64,000 nucleotides of DNA from Chamaecyparis obtusa (Eukaryota > Streptophyta > Pinopsida > Cupressales > Cupressaceae), in NCBI GenBank assembly GCA_027943335.1, contig BSBK01008434.1:126001-190000 (forward strand), given 5' to 3'. The notes below the pieces were generated by a model. The model did not search any database, had not been told where the DNA came from, and was given only the letters and a program-made list of their open reading frames with translations. Shown piece after piece: positions 51,101 through 55,927 of this stretch. The stretch's first letter is position 1. Every line of letters starts with the position of its first letter. A program made the position numbers and the translations under genes.

Positions 51101-52173
51101 GGAAATTGAAAAAATAAACAAAAGATGCGTCAATTTGTAATAATAATGTGTAATATTGAGTAATATATCAGGTCCAGCTCTAGGCGTGGTGTACCACAAT
51201 CTATGAATCATGAAACCGAGTCCAAGTCTGGTGTGAATTTCACAAAATATACGTAGTCGTCAAAATGGGGGCAATTTACCAATCTAAATATAAAAAATTA
51301 ATATTATAGCTTAATGATCATTCCATTTACATTTTTTTTAATTACAGCGACGACAGGCTAGATCCTCTTGGTTGCGGCATCTTAGTGATTAAAAAAAGGG
51401 CAAAATAGCAATTACAAATAACTTATAGATAAGCTTACAGCCATGTTTCAGGGAAGATTCCAGTGTGACTCCAAAAATCATGCTGTAACTTGCAAAGTTA
51501 AGCCCCGAGGATAGTTGAAAAAATATACTAAAATGCATATTAGTTTATAAATTAATACTAATAATAACTTAAGTAGGGAAATTTACTACAAATAATGACA
51601 ATAGTTTACAGTAATAGGTTAAAGATTATTGTAGCATGCAGATTAAAACATGGTTGCAGTAAATTGTACCCTGAACCCCAAGAATTATTTCAAATAAATA
51701 AACTTTAAAAGGCCAACAAAAAAAAATGAAGTCAAATTCTTACGTGATTTAAGAGCAATTTTTCGGCAGTCTTTCGAATTTTCGCCTGTGCCCTCTCGCG
51801 CTGCCGGCGGCGCGCAATGACAGTTCTCCGCTTCAGAGCGGGCGTTCCGCCATCAAACACAAACACGGGCTTAATGCGCAAAAACAGGAGCTTGCAAATT
51901 CGTCTAAAGAATCCGATAAGATGAGCATTTCTTATCATTTCTCCCTTGTCGTCTCGCATTGCCTTCATAAATTGCACCATCCAAATGCTCGCATCTTGAA
52001 AAGCACAAGGCGTAAACGACGCATATTAATTTATATTGCAGGAAATTTATTAAGTGATTTCATAAGGAATTTTTAGGATTTTTACCTACTGCCAGTTTTC
52101 TTCCGGCTAGGGTTTCGACGGATACCCGTCTGCCAACGGGAGATAATAATTCCCATAAACCCTGCACTCCCAT
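1..52173 (-). CDS. UVH3/XPG: XPG/ERCC5 (UVH3-type) DNA-repair endonuclease gene, 5' part, 8 exons
   Basis: In other eukaryotes this nuclear enzyme makes the 3' incision in nucleotide excision repair and helps TFIIH-linked repair. The assembled product begins [16 protein letters not shown], the XPG-family N-terminus, and contains VFDGG with Asp at residue 77; Asp30 is also present. Both positions match metal-binding aspartates known in XPG. Conserved plant-XPG blocks follow: an AASLAAEE motif, [44 protein letters not shown] and [14 protein letters not shown]. Exon lengths are 88, 251, 173, 121, 78, 54, 185 and 1643 nt, and every visible junction keeps the frame. About 864 residues are present. 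The XPG-I, helix-hairpin-helix and PCNA-binding parts would lie left of position 1. Introns are enlarged by transposons, chiefly intron 2 (29.5 kb). No stop interrupts the exons, so the gene is probably functional. Confidence 0.93.
1869..2080 (-). repeat. Copia-1 3' LTR (212 bp)
   Basis: Plus strand starts tgaaactctaaaaaactg and ends aatagtctaata. It matches 9031-9238 along its length, with one 4-bp insertion (atta). Confidence 0.95.
2081..2090 (-). promoter_or_regulatory. Copia-1 polypurine tract
   Basis: On the minus strand TAAGGGAGGG directly abuts the 3' LTR. The same ten bases abut the Copia-2 3' LTR. Confidence 0.85.
2091..2616 (-). pseudogene. Copia-1 RNase H, C-terminal part
   Basis: The minus strand reads as decayed copia RNase H. 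It includes [13 protein letters not shown], an ADILTK-type segment and the terminal FRGQLGVVD block next to the purine tract. The upstream RYVKGT-type segment is at about 2576-2616 and joins the RT side across the hAT-like insertion. Stops and frameshifts are present. Confidence 0.8.
2625..3636. mobile_element. hAT-like non-autonomous element in Copia-1
   Basis: It is flanked by a perfect 8-bp duplication catatctc (2617-2624 and 3637-3644). Its ends are imperfect inverted repeats: ctatgttaccc at left and, reversed, ctatgttactc at right. GC-rich motifs of the ggggacgg type cluster near both ends, like subterminal transposase sites. A 12-bp perfect stem is at 3466-3477 and 3496-3507. It encodes no visible transposase. 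Its removal lets the copia RT/RNase H frame resume directly at RYVKGT. An 8-bp duplication favours hAT; another superfamily is possible. Confidence 0.82.
3645..4640 (-). pseudogene. Copia-1 reverse transcriptase
   Basis: The minus strand carries [43 protein letters not shown] and [18 protein letters not shown], all standard copia RT blocks. The YVDD box has become SVDD. An upstream part with [11 protein letters not shown] is at about 4490-4540. There are stops between blocks and a frameshift just before the hAT-like insertion. Confidence 0.9.
4943..5552 (-). pseudogene. Copia-1 integrase, C-terminal part
   Basis: It contains the integrase core signature around DNSGEF (near 5450), [19 protein letters not shown] sequence, and then [20 protein letters not shown] and [10 protein letters not shown] premature stop sits just before the DNSGEF block. 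It is separated from the N-terminal part by the solo LTR 5553-6436. Confidence 0.85.
5553..6436 (-). mobile_element. Solo LTR inside the Copia-1 integrase
   Basis: It starts tgacgcaaacc, ends gcccctgcatca, and has a perfect 5-bp duplication aaaat (5548-5552 and 6437-6441). Ends and an internal segment (ggttgtaaggccttctaggt) resemble the LTRs of Gypsy-2, so it belongs to the same broad chromovirus LTR group. No internal Ty3 sequence is present. This is the product expected from LTR-LTR recombination. Orientation is taken from the Gypsy-2 LTR. Confidence 0.88.
6442..6770 (-). pseudogene. Copia-1 integrase, N-terminal part
   Basis: The minus strand includes [14 protein letters not shown] and [13 protein letters not shown] sequence, the start of the copia integrase core, and upstream a CxxC zinc-binding segment. 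The frame is interrupted by stops and broken at the solo LTR. Confidence 0.75.
6771..7135 (-). pseudogene. Copia-1 protease and gag-pre-integrase
   Basis: The segment contains [20 protein letters not shown] and [12 protein letters not shown], typical of copia protease/pre-integrase. The protease active-site region reads [13 protein letters not shown], where Copia-2 has [13 protein letters not shown]. The catalytic Asp-Ser-Gly is therefore replaced by Asn-Thr-Ser. Confidence 0.85.
7035..7448. repeat. Inverted duplication within Copia-1 (arms about 80 bp)
   Basis: The arm at about 7365-7448 is the reverse complement of about 7035-7120. Both contain catttcacacatcgtcgaga (one on each strand) and continue similarly for about 80 bp with a handful of mismatches. 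The spacer is roughly 245 bp. The arms carry protease-region sequence, so part of the protease exists a second time in antisense. Confidence 0.85.
7260..8127 (-). pseudogene. Copia-1 gag
   Basis: The gag start is probably the ATG at 8127-8125. Recognisable copia gag blocks include an NYNTWKQRM-type segment, [29 protein letters not shown] and [19 protein letters not shown]. The zinc knuckle near 7270-7310 keeps all CCHC ligands (Cys, Cys, His, Cys) but has a stop inside it. The antisense arm of the inverted duplication interrupts the C-terminal part. Confidence 0.85.
8128..9018 (-). other. Copia-1 untranslated leader
   Basis: This is non-coding sequence between the PBS and gag, rich in A and T homopolymers. 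No other element boundaries are visible in it. Confidence 0.75.
9019..9030 (-). promoter_or_regulatory. Copia-1 tRNA primer-binding site
   Basis: The minus strand TGGTATTAGAGC directly follows the 5' LTR. It differs at one base from the usual initiator-Met tRNA site TGGTATCAGAGC. Confidence 0.9.
9031..9238 (-). repeat. Copia-1 5' LTR (208 bp)
   Basis: Plus strand starts tgaaactctaaaaaattg and ends aatagtctaata, followed by the ctgga duplication. Confidence 0.95.
9609..9793 (-). CDS. UVH3/XPG: XPG exon 7 (residues 256-317)
   Basis: It encodes [20 protein letters not shown], then [13 protein letters not shown], and ends [20 protein letters not shown] plus K. This is one of the most conserved plant-XPG blocks. 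The acceptor is GCAACAG. The exon ends two bases into a Gln codon at CA|GTGAGTAT and is completed by the first G of exon 8. Confidence 0.95.
9794..13226 (-). other. XPG intron 6 (3.4 kb)
   Basis: A phase-0 intron with donor GTAAAAGC and acceptor TTGCAACAG. It contains a SINE-like segment near 11786-11960. The rest is AT-rich sequence in which I recognise nothing. Confidence 0.85.
11786..11960 (+). mobile_element. Possible tRNA-derived SINE
   Basis: A box A-like gtgggcctgatggtca (about 11793-11808) is followed about 40 bp later by a box B-like ggtttgaatca (11846-11856), the spacing of a tRNA-type internal promoter. Downstream the phrase taagtttgtacacttcaa occurs twice. No clear 3' tail or target duplication was found, so the borders are approximate. 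Confidence 0.42.
13227..13280 (-). CDS. UVH3/XPG: XPG exon 6 (residues 238-255)
   Basis: An 18-codon exon encoding [18 protein letters not shown], directly continuing LLVQ from exon 5 as in homologues. The acceptor is CTTGTAG and the donor is AAG|GTAAAAGC, both phase 0. Confidence 0.9.
13281..13390 (-). other. XPG intron 5 (110 bp)
   Basis: A short phase-0 intron, GTTCTTTTC to CCTTGTAG, between exons 5 and 6. Confidence 0.88.
13391..13468 (-). CDS. UVH3/XPG: XPG exon 5 (residues 212-237)
   Basis: This 26-codon exon encodes [20 protein letters not shown] followed by LLVQ. The block is conserved across plant and animal XPG ([15 protein letters not shown]). The acceptor is ATTACAG and the donor is CAG|GTTCTTTT; the +3 T is slightly weak. 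Both ends are phase 0. Confidence 0.92.
13469..15838 (-). other. XPG intron 4 (2.4 kb), no recognised content
   Basis: A phase-0 intron with donor GTAAGGCTC and acceptor ATATTACAG. I see only AT-rich unique-looking sequence, without coding similarity or clear repeat ends. Confidence 0.85.
15839..15959 (-). CDS. UVH3/XPG: XPG exon 4 (residues 171-211)
   Basis: It encodes the motif [17 protein letters not shown], a hallmark of plant XPG just after the N-domain, then an acidic stretch with [11 protein letters not shown]. The acceptor is GCTTGACAG and the donor is CTT|GTAAGG in phase 0. The acidic run fits the XPG spacer that contacts partner proteins; that role is family knowledge. Confidence 0.9.
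16340..20080 (+). mobile_element. 5'-truncated L1-type LINE in XPG intron 3
   Basis: Plus-strand fragments in several frames follow the L1 order. First is the end of an AP-endonuclease (DRFYATNF and [10 protein letters not shown], near 16370-16480). RT blocks follow: [15 protein letters not shown] (about 17178), [14 protein letters not shown] (about 17360), AYDRVEW (about 17578) and a FADD-type box changed to FANDAALF (about 17878). A zinc-type [14 protein letters not shown] segment is near 19085. Many stops occur. The 3' end is uncertain; an A-run near 20075 is a candidate. It is antisense to XPG. Confidence 0.82.
20081..22068. other. Intron 3 remainder, nothing recognised
   Basis: AT-rich sequence without coding similarity. 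It contains only a short (GA)n run. Confidence 0.6.
21237..21257. repeat. (GA)n microsatellite
   Basis: About ten GA units followed by catgcgtgtc. Confidence 0.9.
22069..22241 (-). CDS. UVH3/XPG: XPG exon 3 (residues 114-171)
   Basis: This phase-0 exon continues LLLNH with [20 protein letters not shown], matching the conserved helix after the N-domain in plant XPG. A poorly conserved linker ends SYEAADAL. The donor GTATGTCA at 22068 leaves two bases (TT), which pair with the first G of exon 4 to make Leu. Reading through the donor would add only a short tail before a stop. Confidence 0.88.
22242..25470. other. Intron 2, right end: nothing firmly recognised
   Basis: Mixed AT-rich sequence with short chance reading frames only. 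No TE protein blocks or paired repeat ends were seen. Confidence 0.55.
25471..26784 (-). repeat. Probable degraded LTR-retrotransposon non-coding sequence
   Basis: It contains phrases common in plant LTR regions, such as gaggtggggtgaatcagc (about 25500) and atgtggaaaacccaacaagg (about 25620). A long CA-rich, non-coding tract follows. Neither end nor target duplication could be fixed, so family and orientation are tentative. Confidence 0.4.
26785..27022. repeat. Imperfect tandem array, unit about 35 bp
   Basis: The core ttgacatccaaccatgaact recurs about six to seven times with substitutions and spacing changes, the units ending in variants of agaacatca or gatcagcaca. Confidence 0.82.
27110..27242. 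repeat. Direct duplication next to the array
   Basis: ataggttgccatcaatgaca at 27110 recurs as ataggttgacatcaatgaca at about 27200. Each copy is followed by a related cacattgctc...tctgcaaca sequence. Confidence 0.8.
27243..28389. other. Intron 2 segment, nothing firmly recognised
   Basis: AT-rich sequence. It may include remains of the old Ty3 element that begins at about 28390, but no protein block is readable. Confidence 0.5.
28390..29006 (+). pseudogene. Old Ty3/gypsy integrase, left fragment
   Basis: Frameshifted plus-strand sequence reads as Ty3 integrase: a [13 protein letters not shown] zinc-region segment, then [19 protein letters not shown] and [14 protein letters not shown]. The AMEYLTKW style is typical of Tat/Ogre-like plant elements, not of the chromoviruses here. 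The frame stops at 29006 where Gypsy-1 is inserted and resumes at 37101. Confidence 0.82.
29007..29794 (-). repeat. Gypsy-1 3' LTR (788 bp)
   Basis: It matches 36312-37100 along its full length. The plus strand ends gatgctcctacatca and contains ttgcagcaagaatcaacata and ataaggaacaacaaacaggc. Confidence 0.92.
29826..30347 (-). pseudogene. Gypsy-1 integrase C-terminus with chromodomain
   Basis: An open 173-codon stretch. It contains [20 protein letters not shown], a GPY/F-like module, then [20 protein letters not shown] and [19 protein letters not shown], a chromodomain with the usual aromatic/WxxxxxxxxSW pattern. In this family the chromodomain directs integration to particular chromatin (known role). 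Confidence 0.92.
30556..31366 (-). pseudogene. Gypsy-1 integrase zinc region and core
   Basis: Reading minus, there is an HH..CC zinc region ([10 protein letters not shown], then a CxxC near 30970), then [34 protein letters not shown] and [14 protein letters not shown]. The two Asp and the Glu of the DDE core are kept. A frameshift near 31045 and a stop near 30895 break the frame. The 5' edge joins RNase H across the hAT-like insertion. Confidence 0.9.
31368..33114. mobile_element. hAT-like element inside Gypsy-1
   Basis: A perfect 8-bp duplication gtttcaac (31360-31367 and 33115-33122) flanks it, and the Gypsy-1 frame is continuous when one copy and the element are removed. Ends resemble each other inverted: catagttcatagact at left and, reversed, tagtgttcttgaact at right. 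Gactcg/cgagtc motifs are dense near both ends (31378-31425 and 32940-33095), like subterminal transposase sites. No intact transposase is visible. A (TA)n lies at 31812-31835. Confidence 0.85.
31812..31835. repeat. (TA)n microsatellite
   Basis: About 12 TA units within the hAT-like element. Confidence 0.9.
33123..33454 (-). pseudogene. Gypsy-1 RNase H
   Basis: [20 protein letters not shown] and [20 protein letters not shown] match Ty3 RNase H, followed by [19 protein letters not shown] and [18 protein letters not shown]. It is bounded by the 143-bp insertion on the RT side and by the hAT-like element on the integrase side. A stop lies near 33193. Confidence 0.9.
33455..33597. mobile_element. 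143-bp insertion of unknown class
   Basis: It sits between the RT end (LLKQKVT) and the RNase H start ([10 protein letters not shown]) of Gypsy-1, which are adjacent in relatives such as Gypsy-2. The plus strand starts ttttt and contains agtctagtggttg, which resembles a tRNA-type box A. No target duplication is evident. Its length shifts the frame. Confidence 0.55.
33598..34878 (-). pseudogene. Gypsy-1 reverse transcriptase
   Basis: A 427-codon open stretch with all Ty3 RT blocks: [58 protein letters not shown] and [14 protein letters not shown] with the YLDD active site intact. It ends at the 143-bp insertion. This is the best-preserved retroelement frame in the window. Confidence 0.95.
34811..35047 (-). 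pseudogene. Gypsy-1 protease
   Basis: [17 protein letters not shown] gives the aspartic-protease Asp-Ser-Gly motif. [20 protein letters not shown] follows. A frame change at about 34811-34878 separates it from the RT reading frame. Confidence 0.87.
35138..36220 (-). pseudogene. Gypsy-1 gag with damaged zinc knuckle
   Basis: Starts [20 protein letters not shown] at 36220. [20 protein letters not shown] and [13 protein letters not shown] are chromovirus gag blocks. A frameshift with a stop near 35750-35790 precedes [19 protein letters not shown]. The CCHC knuckle (about 35235-35275) reads CFKCGEVGY and then a stop, so its His and last Cys are lost. Confidence 0.88.
36298..36309 (-). promoter_or_regulatory. 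Gypsy-1 tRNA primer-binding site
   Basis: Minus-strand TGGTATCAGAGC, a perfect initiator-Met tRNA site, two bases from the 5' LTR. Confidence 0.92.
36312..37100 (-). repeat. Gypsy-1 5' LTR (789 bp)
   Basis: It matches 29007-29794 with scattered substitutions. The plus strand ends gatgctcttgcatca, followed by the tgatg target duplication. Confidence 0.93.
37101..37540 (+). pseudogene. Old Ty3/gypsy integrase, right fragment
   Basis: It continues the 28390-29006 frame as [12 protein letters not shown]. Degraded sequence follows and ends with a [19 protein letters not shown] segment typical of the C-terminus of Tat-like integrases. Stops are frequent, so this was already old when Gypsy-1 inserted. 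Confidence 0.8.
37541..38709. other. Intron 2 segment, probably 3' part of the old Ty3 element
   Basis: No protein similarity. The sequence follows directly on the Ty3 integrase end and may be its 3' non-coding region. The last five bases gttta are the Copia-2 target duplication. Confidence 0.5.
38710..38933 (+). repeat. Copia-2 5' LTR (224 bp)
   Basis: Starts tattacaacaatagttag, ends ttcccgtaata. Compared with the 3' LTR it has an 11-bp tandem duplication (tctattgtaaa) near 38760. Confidence 0.94.
38934..38945 (+). promoter_or_regulatory. Copia-2 tRNA primer-binding site
   Basis: tggtattagagt, a near match to the initiator-Met tRNA site, abutting the LTR. Confidence 0.88.
38946..39536 (+). 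other. Copia-2 untranslated leader
   Basis: T-rich non-coding sequence between PBS and gag. An open frame through it has no copia similarity. Confidence 0.7.
39537..40320 (+). pseudogene. Copia-2 gag
   Basis: The ATG is at 39538 ([11 protein letters not shown]). A one-base shift is followed by [20 protein letters not shown]. Copia gag blocks [20 protein letters not shown] and [19 protein letters not shown] are clear. A stop lies at about 40098 and another inside the zinc knuckle near 40286, where [13 protein letters not shown] has lost its second Cys. Confidence 0.9.
40321..41099 (+). pseudogene. Copia-2 protease and gag-pre-integrase
   Basis: Open for most of its length. [18 protein letters not shown] carries the Asp-Ser-Gly active site. 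[18 protein letters not shown] and [10 protein letters not shown] with a CxxC (CDACQAGK) give the pre-integrase zinc region. The frame runs into the solo LTR at SRY. Confidence 0.93.
41100..42631 (+). mobile_element. 1.5-kb solo LTR inside Copia-2
   Basis: Begins tgtgatatccctttcc, ends ggggacattaca (TG...CA), with a perfect 5-bp duplication gtatt (41095-41099 and 42632-42636). The copia frame [13 protein letters not shown] is continuous when it is removed. No coding sequence or second LTR is present, so a solo LTR is the simplest reading. Strand is not certain; plus is assumed from the promoter-like order. Confidence 0.85.
42124..42187. repeat. (TA)n microsatellite, 64 bp
   Basis: 32 uninterrupted TA units within the solo LTR. 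Confidence 0.97.
42632..43840 (+). pseudogene. Copia-2 integrase
   Basis: [28 protein letters not shown] core, then [40 protein letters not shown] and [21 protein letters not shown] stop or frameshift occurs before the open part that begins near 42912. The stretch continues into the RT linker up to [10 protein letters not shown]. Confidence 0.92.
43841..44555 (+). pseudogene. Copia-2 reverse transcriptase
   Basis: [20 protein letters not shown] and [12 protein letters not shown], then [14 protein letters not shown] with the YVDD box intact, and [15 protein letters not shown]. Breaks include a frameshift near 43830 and stops near 44126 and 44295. Confidence 0.93.
44556..45185 (+). pseudogene. 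Copia-2 RNase H
   Basis: [32 protein letters not shown] and [19 protein letters not shown] with the catalytic Asp, ending [20 protein letters not shown] and [20 protein letters not shown]. Stops lie near 44852 and 45077. It ends just before the purine tract. Confidence 0.92.
45186..45195 (+). promoter_or_regulatory. Copia-2 polypurine tract
   Basis: taagggaggg directly before the 3' LTR, identical to Copia-1. Confidence 0.88.
45196..45408 (+). repeat. Copia-2 3' LTR (213 bp)
   Basis: Starts tattacaacaatagttag, ends ctttccgtaaca, followed by gttta. Confidence 0.95.
45414..46757 (+). repeat. Possible LTR fragment ending ggggacataaca
   Basis: No coding similarity. The right end ggggacataaca (46747-46758 region) resembles the 3' end of the solo LTR at 42631, and the AT-rich core (46330-46520, near-repeats of aaagtgaatataatatcac) suits that type. 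A matching start was not found; Copia-2 may have split the element. Confidence 0.35.
46758..51743. other. Intron 2 left part: no recognised genes
   Basis: AT-rich sequence with short chance reading frames. The stretch 47700-48330 is more GC-balanced and looks like repeat-derived non-coding sequence, but I cannot name a family. Confidence 0.5.
51744..51994 (-). CDS. UVH3/XPG: XPG exon 2 (N-domain core, residues 30-113)
   Basis: It encodes [15 protein letters not shown], then [20 protein letters not shown] and [20 protein letters not shown], the XPG-N domain. Asp30 (completed from exon 1) and Asp77 in VFDGG are the family's metal-ligand positions in this half. A basic helix rich in Arg ([15 protein letters not shown]) follows, then [10 protein letters not shown]. 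The exon ends in phase 0 at CAC|GTAAGAATTT. Its G+C content is clearly higher than that of its surroundings. Confidence 0.95.
51995..52085 (-). other. XPG intron 1 (91 bp)
   Basis: A short phase-1 intron with donor GTAAAAATCC and acceptor TTTTCAAG. It splits the codon for the catalytic Asp30. Confidence 0.9.
52086..52173 (-). CDS. UVH3/XPG: XPG exon 1 (start codon, residues 1-29)
   Basis: The ATG is at 52173-52171 in a strong context (GCC before, G after). It encodes [16 protein letters not shown] and then a short stretch to LAV, the canonical XPG/FEN1 N-terminal helix and strand; the initiator Met and Gly2 are typical of the family. The exon ends one base into the Asp30 codon at a G|GTAAAA donor. 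The start is chosen because homologues begin exactly at MGV. Confidence 0.93.
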
Positions 52174-52429
52174 GGCTTCTCTTCTGTTTGCTCTTTGCTG
52201 TTCCTGTGAAGGAAATTTACGATAACAAGAGTTATAGCGTTTTTCATTTCATAAAGAGCGTTGAACTGTTCTCCCGGGAAATAGTTTTGCTTTTTGTTTT
52301 TGAAGTTACGATGGTTTTAAATGAGTCTAGAGCATTAAAATTTGTTAAATGGAAGGTTGTTATAAATGGCACTTCATTGCATCAGGGTGTGTTTAGTTTG
52401 ACCTCATTCACACTATTAAAAACATTCAT
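52174..52429 (-). promoter_or_regulatory. XPG 5' flank / putative promoter
   Basis: Upstream of the ATG, on the minus strand, is a CT/AG-rich leader (agagaag...). No clear TATA box is seen at a sensible distance. Promoter status is inferred only from position. Confidence 0.4.
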
Positions 52430-52532
52430 AAGGGATGAGCTTACACTTATGTTTCCAACATTTTTTTAGAGAATGGTATCAAGGGATGAGCTTACAATTG
52501 TGTTTCCAACATTTTTTTTTGAGAATGGTATC
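52430..52532. repeat. 51-bp tandem duplication upstream of XPG
   Basis: aagggatgagcttacacttat and its following sequence (52430-52480) is repeated at 52481-52532 with one substitution cluster (cttat to attgt) and a one-base T-run change. Both copies end gagaatggtatc. Confidence 0.95.
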
Positions 52533-52628
52533 TTTGAGTCTTTCATTTTGGAATATAGAGATTTCAATATTGTATAGAATAGCTAAATAATTATATGAAT
52601 TTGATATCAAAATTCTCCTACAAACAAT

Positions 52629-52632
<4 letters not shown>

Positions 52633-52660
<28 letters not shown>

Positions 52661-52662
52661 TA
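52633..52662. repeat. (TA)n microsatellite
   Basis: About 14 TA units. Confidence 0.9.
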
Positions 52663-55600
52663 GTTAATGCAAATCAATTTAGATAATAGAGTTGGGTAAA
52701 TTGATCATTGTAAATATTATATAAAAATTTTGTAATGAGCGAAGTTATTTAGTTGTAAAATCGATATAAAATAAATTTCATTTATACCATGTGGAAATTG
52801 ATTGCCACTTTCAAAGAGTACTTTGTCTTTGTTTGATAATTGTCTTATAAACAAAACAAATGCAAGAAATGATTAAGGTTGAATATGAGCATGATGGGTG
52901 TGATCCCAACTAATGTGAATTTAATTTATGACGTAAATTGATCTTTGTCTTGCAAGAATGAACTAATTCATTTTATGTTAAAACTTAATTTCCTTGGTCT
53001 TCTCAATAACAATGTCTATTCAATTGATGTTTAGGGACGTTGTTTAAAATATTATTGACTCAATGAGTGATTATATTCTCTTATTTTGACCAGTGAGACA
53101 AGTTTATAGTGACAAATGATAAGGAAGGCAACATTCACCATGTTGTGAATAGCTTACACATAGTTGTACTTCTTTAATATTTTTAGAGAACTGGTGTGAT
53201 CTAGATATTGATTGTTATTGTCTAAATCTAACATATGCATTAGTGGAAAATAAGTTAACATCTTTAAATACCAAAATGTACTAACATGTTGCACAAACGT
53301 GTTCCAAGTCAACTCATAATAGCTAGAAGAGAGGGGAAAGAAAGTTTGAATTTGAATTTTGAATTTTGAGGTCATACTTGTGTACCTTGTGATTGCACCA
53401 AGTCAATCCCAAGTGGTGCAAAGATGAACCTAAGAGCTAAAATGGTAATTATGGGGCAAGGAGTGAATGTACACAAGTAAATGCAAATGAGGGAACAATA
53501 ATGGTGAGAAAAATTTGTATATATAGGAATTGGTGTCAATGGGGCTAAACAAAGATAGATAACGATCAATCTATGAGCCAGAATAAGCACAAAAGTATGT
53601 CACTTGTAAATGCATTGTTGCATTAAGACATTGACCAACATCAACATTAAACTAGATGAAAAATATTATTTTCACCACTATATTTCCCCCTACTTTATGA
53701 ATCTATCGTGAGAATGCATTTCCAAGTTTGTGGATGTTCTCAATCAACATTAAAAGCAAATAATCAAGCACTCATAAAAAATGACATAATATTCTTTACA
53801 ATAATTGGTCATTCTTGGATTCTTTTTGTATGCTCCTTGGTAGGAATTCTTTGTCAAACATACAAAATAACAATAAGATATGTAGTAAGTAGCTCTTGTC
53901 TCATAATCAAAATAAGCACAAACTACAAGTAGCTTAAAATGTCTAAACAAAGGAGAAGTAGAGAGAATGAAGGGTTAGAAAAAAATTCCCTATACAAAAA
54001 GTGGTTTATAATATTTTGTGATATGCTAGTGCGATATGGATCTATGTTTTATGTCAGTATAACATTCCACATAATGTAGTAAATGGATCAAAATTTCATG
54101 TGATGCAATAATGTAATGTGATATGTATGTGATGTGTCATGTGAAAAATATCTATATGATGCAACTATGTAGTGTGGTATGACTCTACATGATGTTGTCA
54201 TGTGATAGATTTATACATGATGCAAGCATGTAGTGTGATCAAGCCCTATTTGGATATGATAATTTGTAATTGTTGTATAATTTACCATCTAAAATTTTGA
54301 CTATAAAAAAGTGTATGTGATATGATGTCACATCCAAAGGGTTGCATGCAAAGTATGTAAGAGATTGAAAGGTAGAGGAAAACAATATATGCTAATAGTA
54401 TTGATAGAAATAACATAGATTCTTGTTACCTCCATATTTTAAATGCAACATTGATGTTGGCTCATGATCAAAGGGGGAGTACTAAAACTATGTTGATATT
54501 AAAGAGGATGTAATAATATATGCTTGCATTTACATATGTTAATACATAAATTTGAAAATAAATGATAAACCTTAGAAAAAAGAAAAAAAAACTATCCTTT
54601 GATGAGAGGAAGCAAATCACAATAAATACACACTGGTTAACATGATCTTATAATGCATGTATCTCAAATTAGTAATCAATTATTAAAATATAATGATATA
54701 ATTTGGATAAGTTCATGTTCTTGTTGTATATATTGCATTGCTTGTTATATAGAAGTCTCAAGGTCACTATTATAATAAATTTTCTCAACAAAAGTAGTAG
54801 TTAACTCTCCAAACAAAGTGATATTTAATCATGAAGTAGAGAAAAAAATCATGTAAAATCAATTTTGTTCAACTACATTAGAATTGATTTAGAAAGTAAG
54901 TGATCCTCACAAAAATGAACAAAGCTTATATTAATGAAGTCTTTAGATAAAATAATAGATCATCTTTATCAACACCAAACATAAAATAATCTAGGTCATC
55001 AATCCACTTGGTCAAGGAAAAGTCAATTTTCCATATGCTAGATAATCATGGAAATTTTCACTAGTATAATTGCATGGTTTAAATATTTGGGCATAAATAT
55101 TAGCAAATTGCTCTCAAAAAGGGAGTTACAAAAGAGATTTCCCCAACCAAAAATTTGATTCCATGACACTTTTTCCTCCCACTGAAAGATAAGGGGGTCT
55201 ATTACTACATTATTTCTTCATCCCAACCTAGCCCTCTTCCCTAATCCTATCCCCTACCCCTATCCTCGCCCTCAGCCCCTACTACTATTTATTATTATAT
55301 TCGCCCACCTTGCATGCAAAGGAATAATTCTTAGATGGAAGGAAAAGGGCAATGTATTATGTTAGTAGATGTTGTTGGTTGCTTATTCTAGTAGATTAAT
55401 TAATAAATATGGGTTGGGATATTGATCGTGGGGGTGTGGATTCAAATCACACCAACATCTTAGTCATAGGGCACCCTTTTTTTTAATTCAATCCTACAAA
55501 TGATCTACTTCACATAAAGTGACATAGAATATTCAACCCATCCCATATTTGTACATGAATACATCATGCCATGTAGAGTTGTGGAGGATGAAAAAGATGT

Positions 55601-55927
55601 ATGATTGACTAATAAAGTATTATCCTTACATATGTACTGAGAAAAACTTGTAAAAGATCTTCCTATTGTTCTTTGTCCTTGTGCAAACTCAGTTATGTGA
55701 TTGTTTAGTAGATGTATAATAAGATGGTCAACAATCACTTTGTTATCCTAAATTTTACCTTGGAAAAGATTGGGATAACCCTACAAAATTCTTCTATTTT
55801 GTAGCCTATGCCCTCTAGGCATGCGTTTTGAGGTAATATTTGAATACCCTTGCATGTATCTCCATGGTTTGTATCTCCTTTCACATATGTTGATTTTCTT
55901 TTGAAACTCAATCAACAAGTTTCAATG
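52663..55927. other. Upstream intergenic region, no recognised genes
   Basis: AT-rich. At about 54030-54240 imperfect repeats of gatgcaa..atgtagtgtgat type recur three to four times. A pyrimidine-rich run lies at about 55190-55290. No protein similarity seen. Confidence 0.55.

Larger units (their letters stand above)
22242..51743 (-). other. XPG intron 2 (29.5 kb)
   Basis: The donor GTAAGAATTT at 51743 and the acceptor TTTTGGCAG at 22242 bound this giant phase-0 intron. It holds an old Ty3 integrase fragment, Gypsy-1 nested in that fragment, Copia-2, at least one solo LTR and several tandem repeats. No other host exon was recognised in it. Confidence 0.85.

Noticed and set aside
55370..55490. 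Second SINE-like segment with ggattcaaatc near a T-run
   Set aside because: A box B-like phrase is present but no convincing box A or borders.
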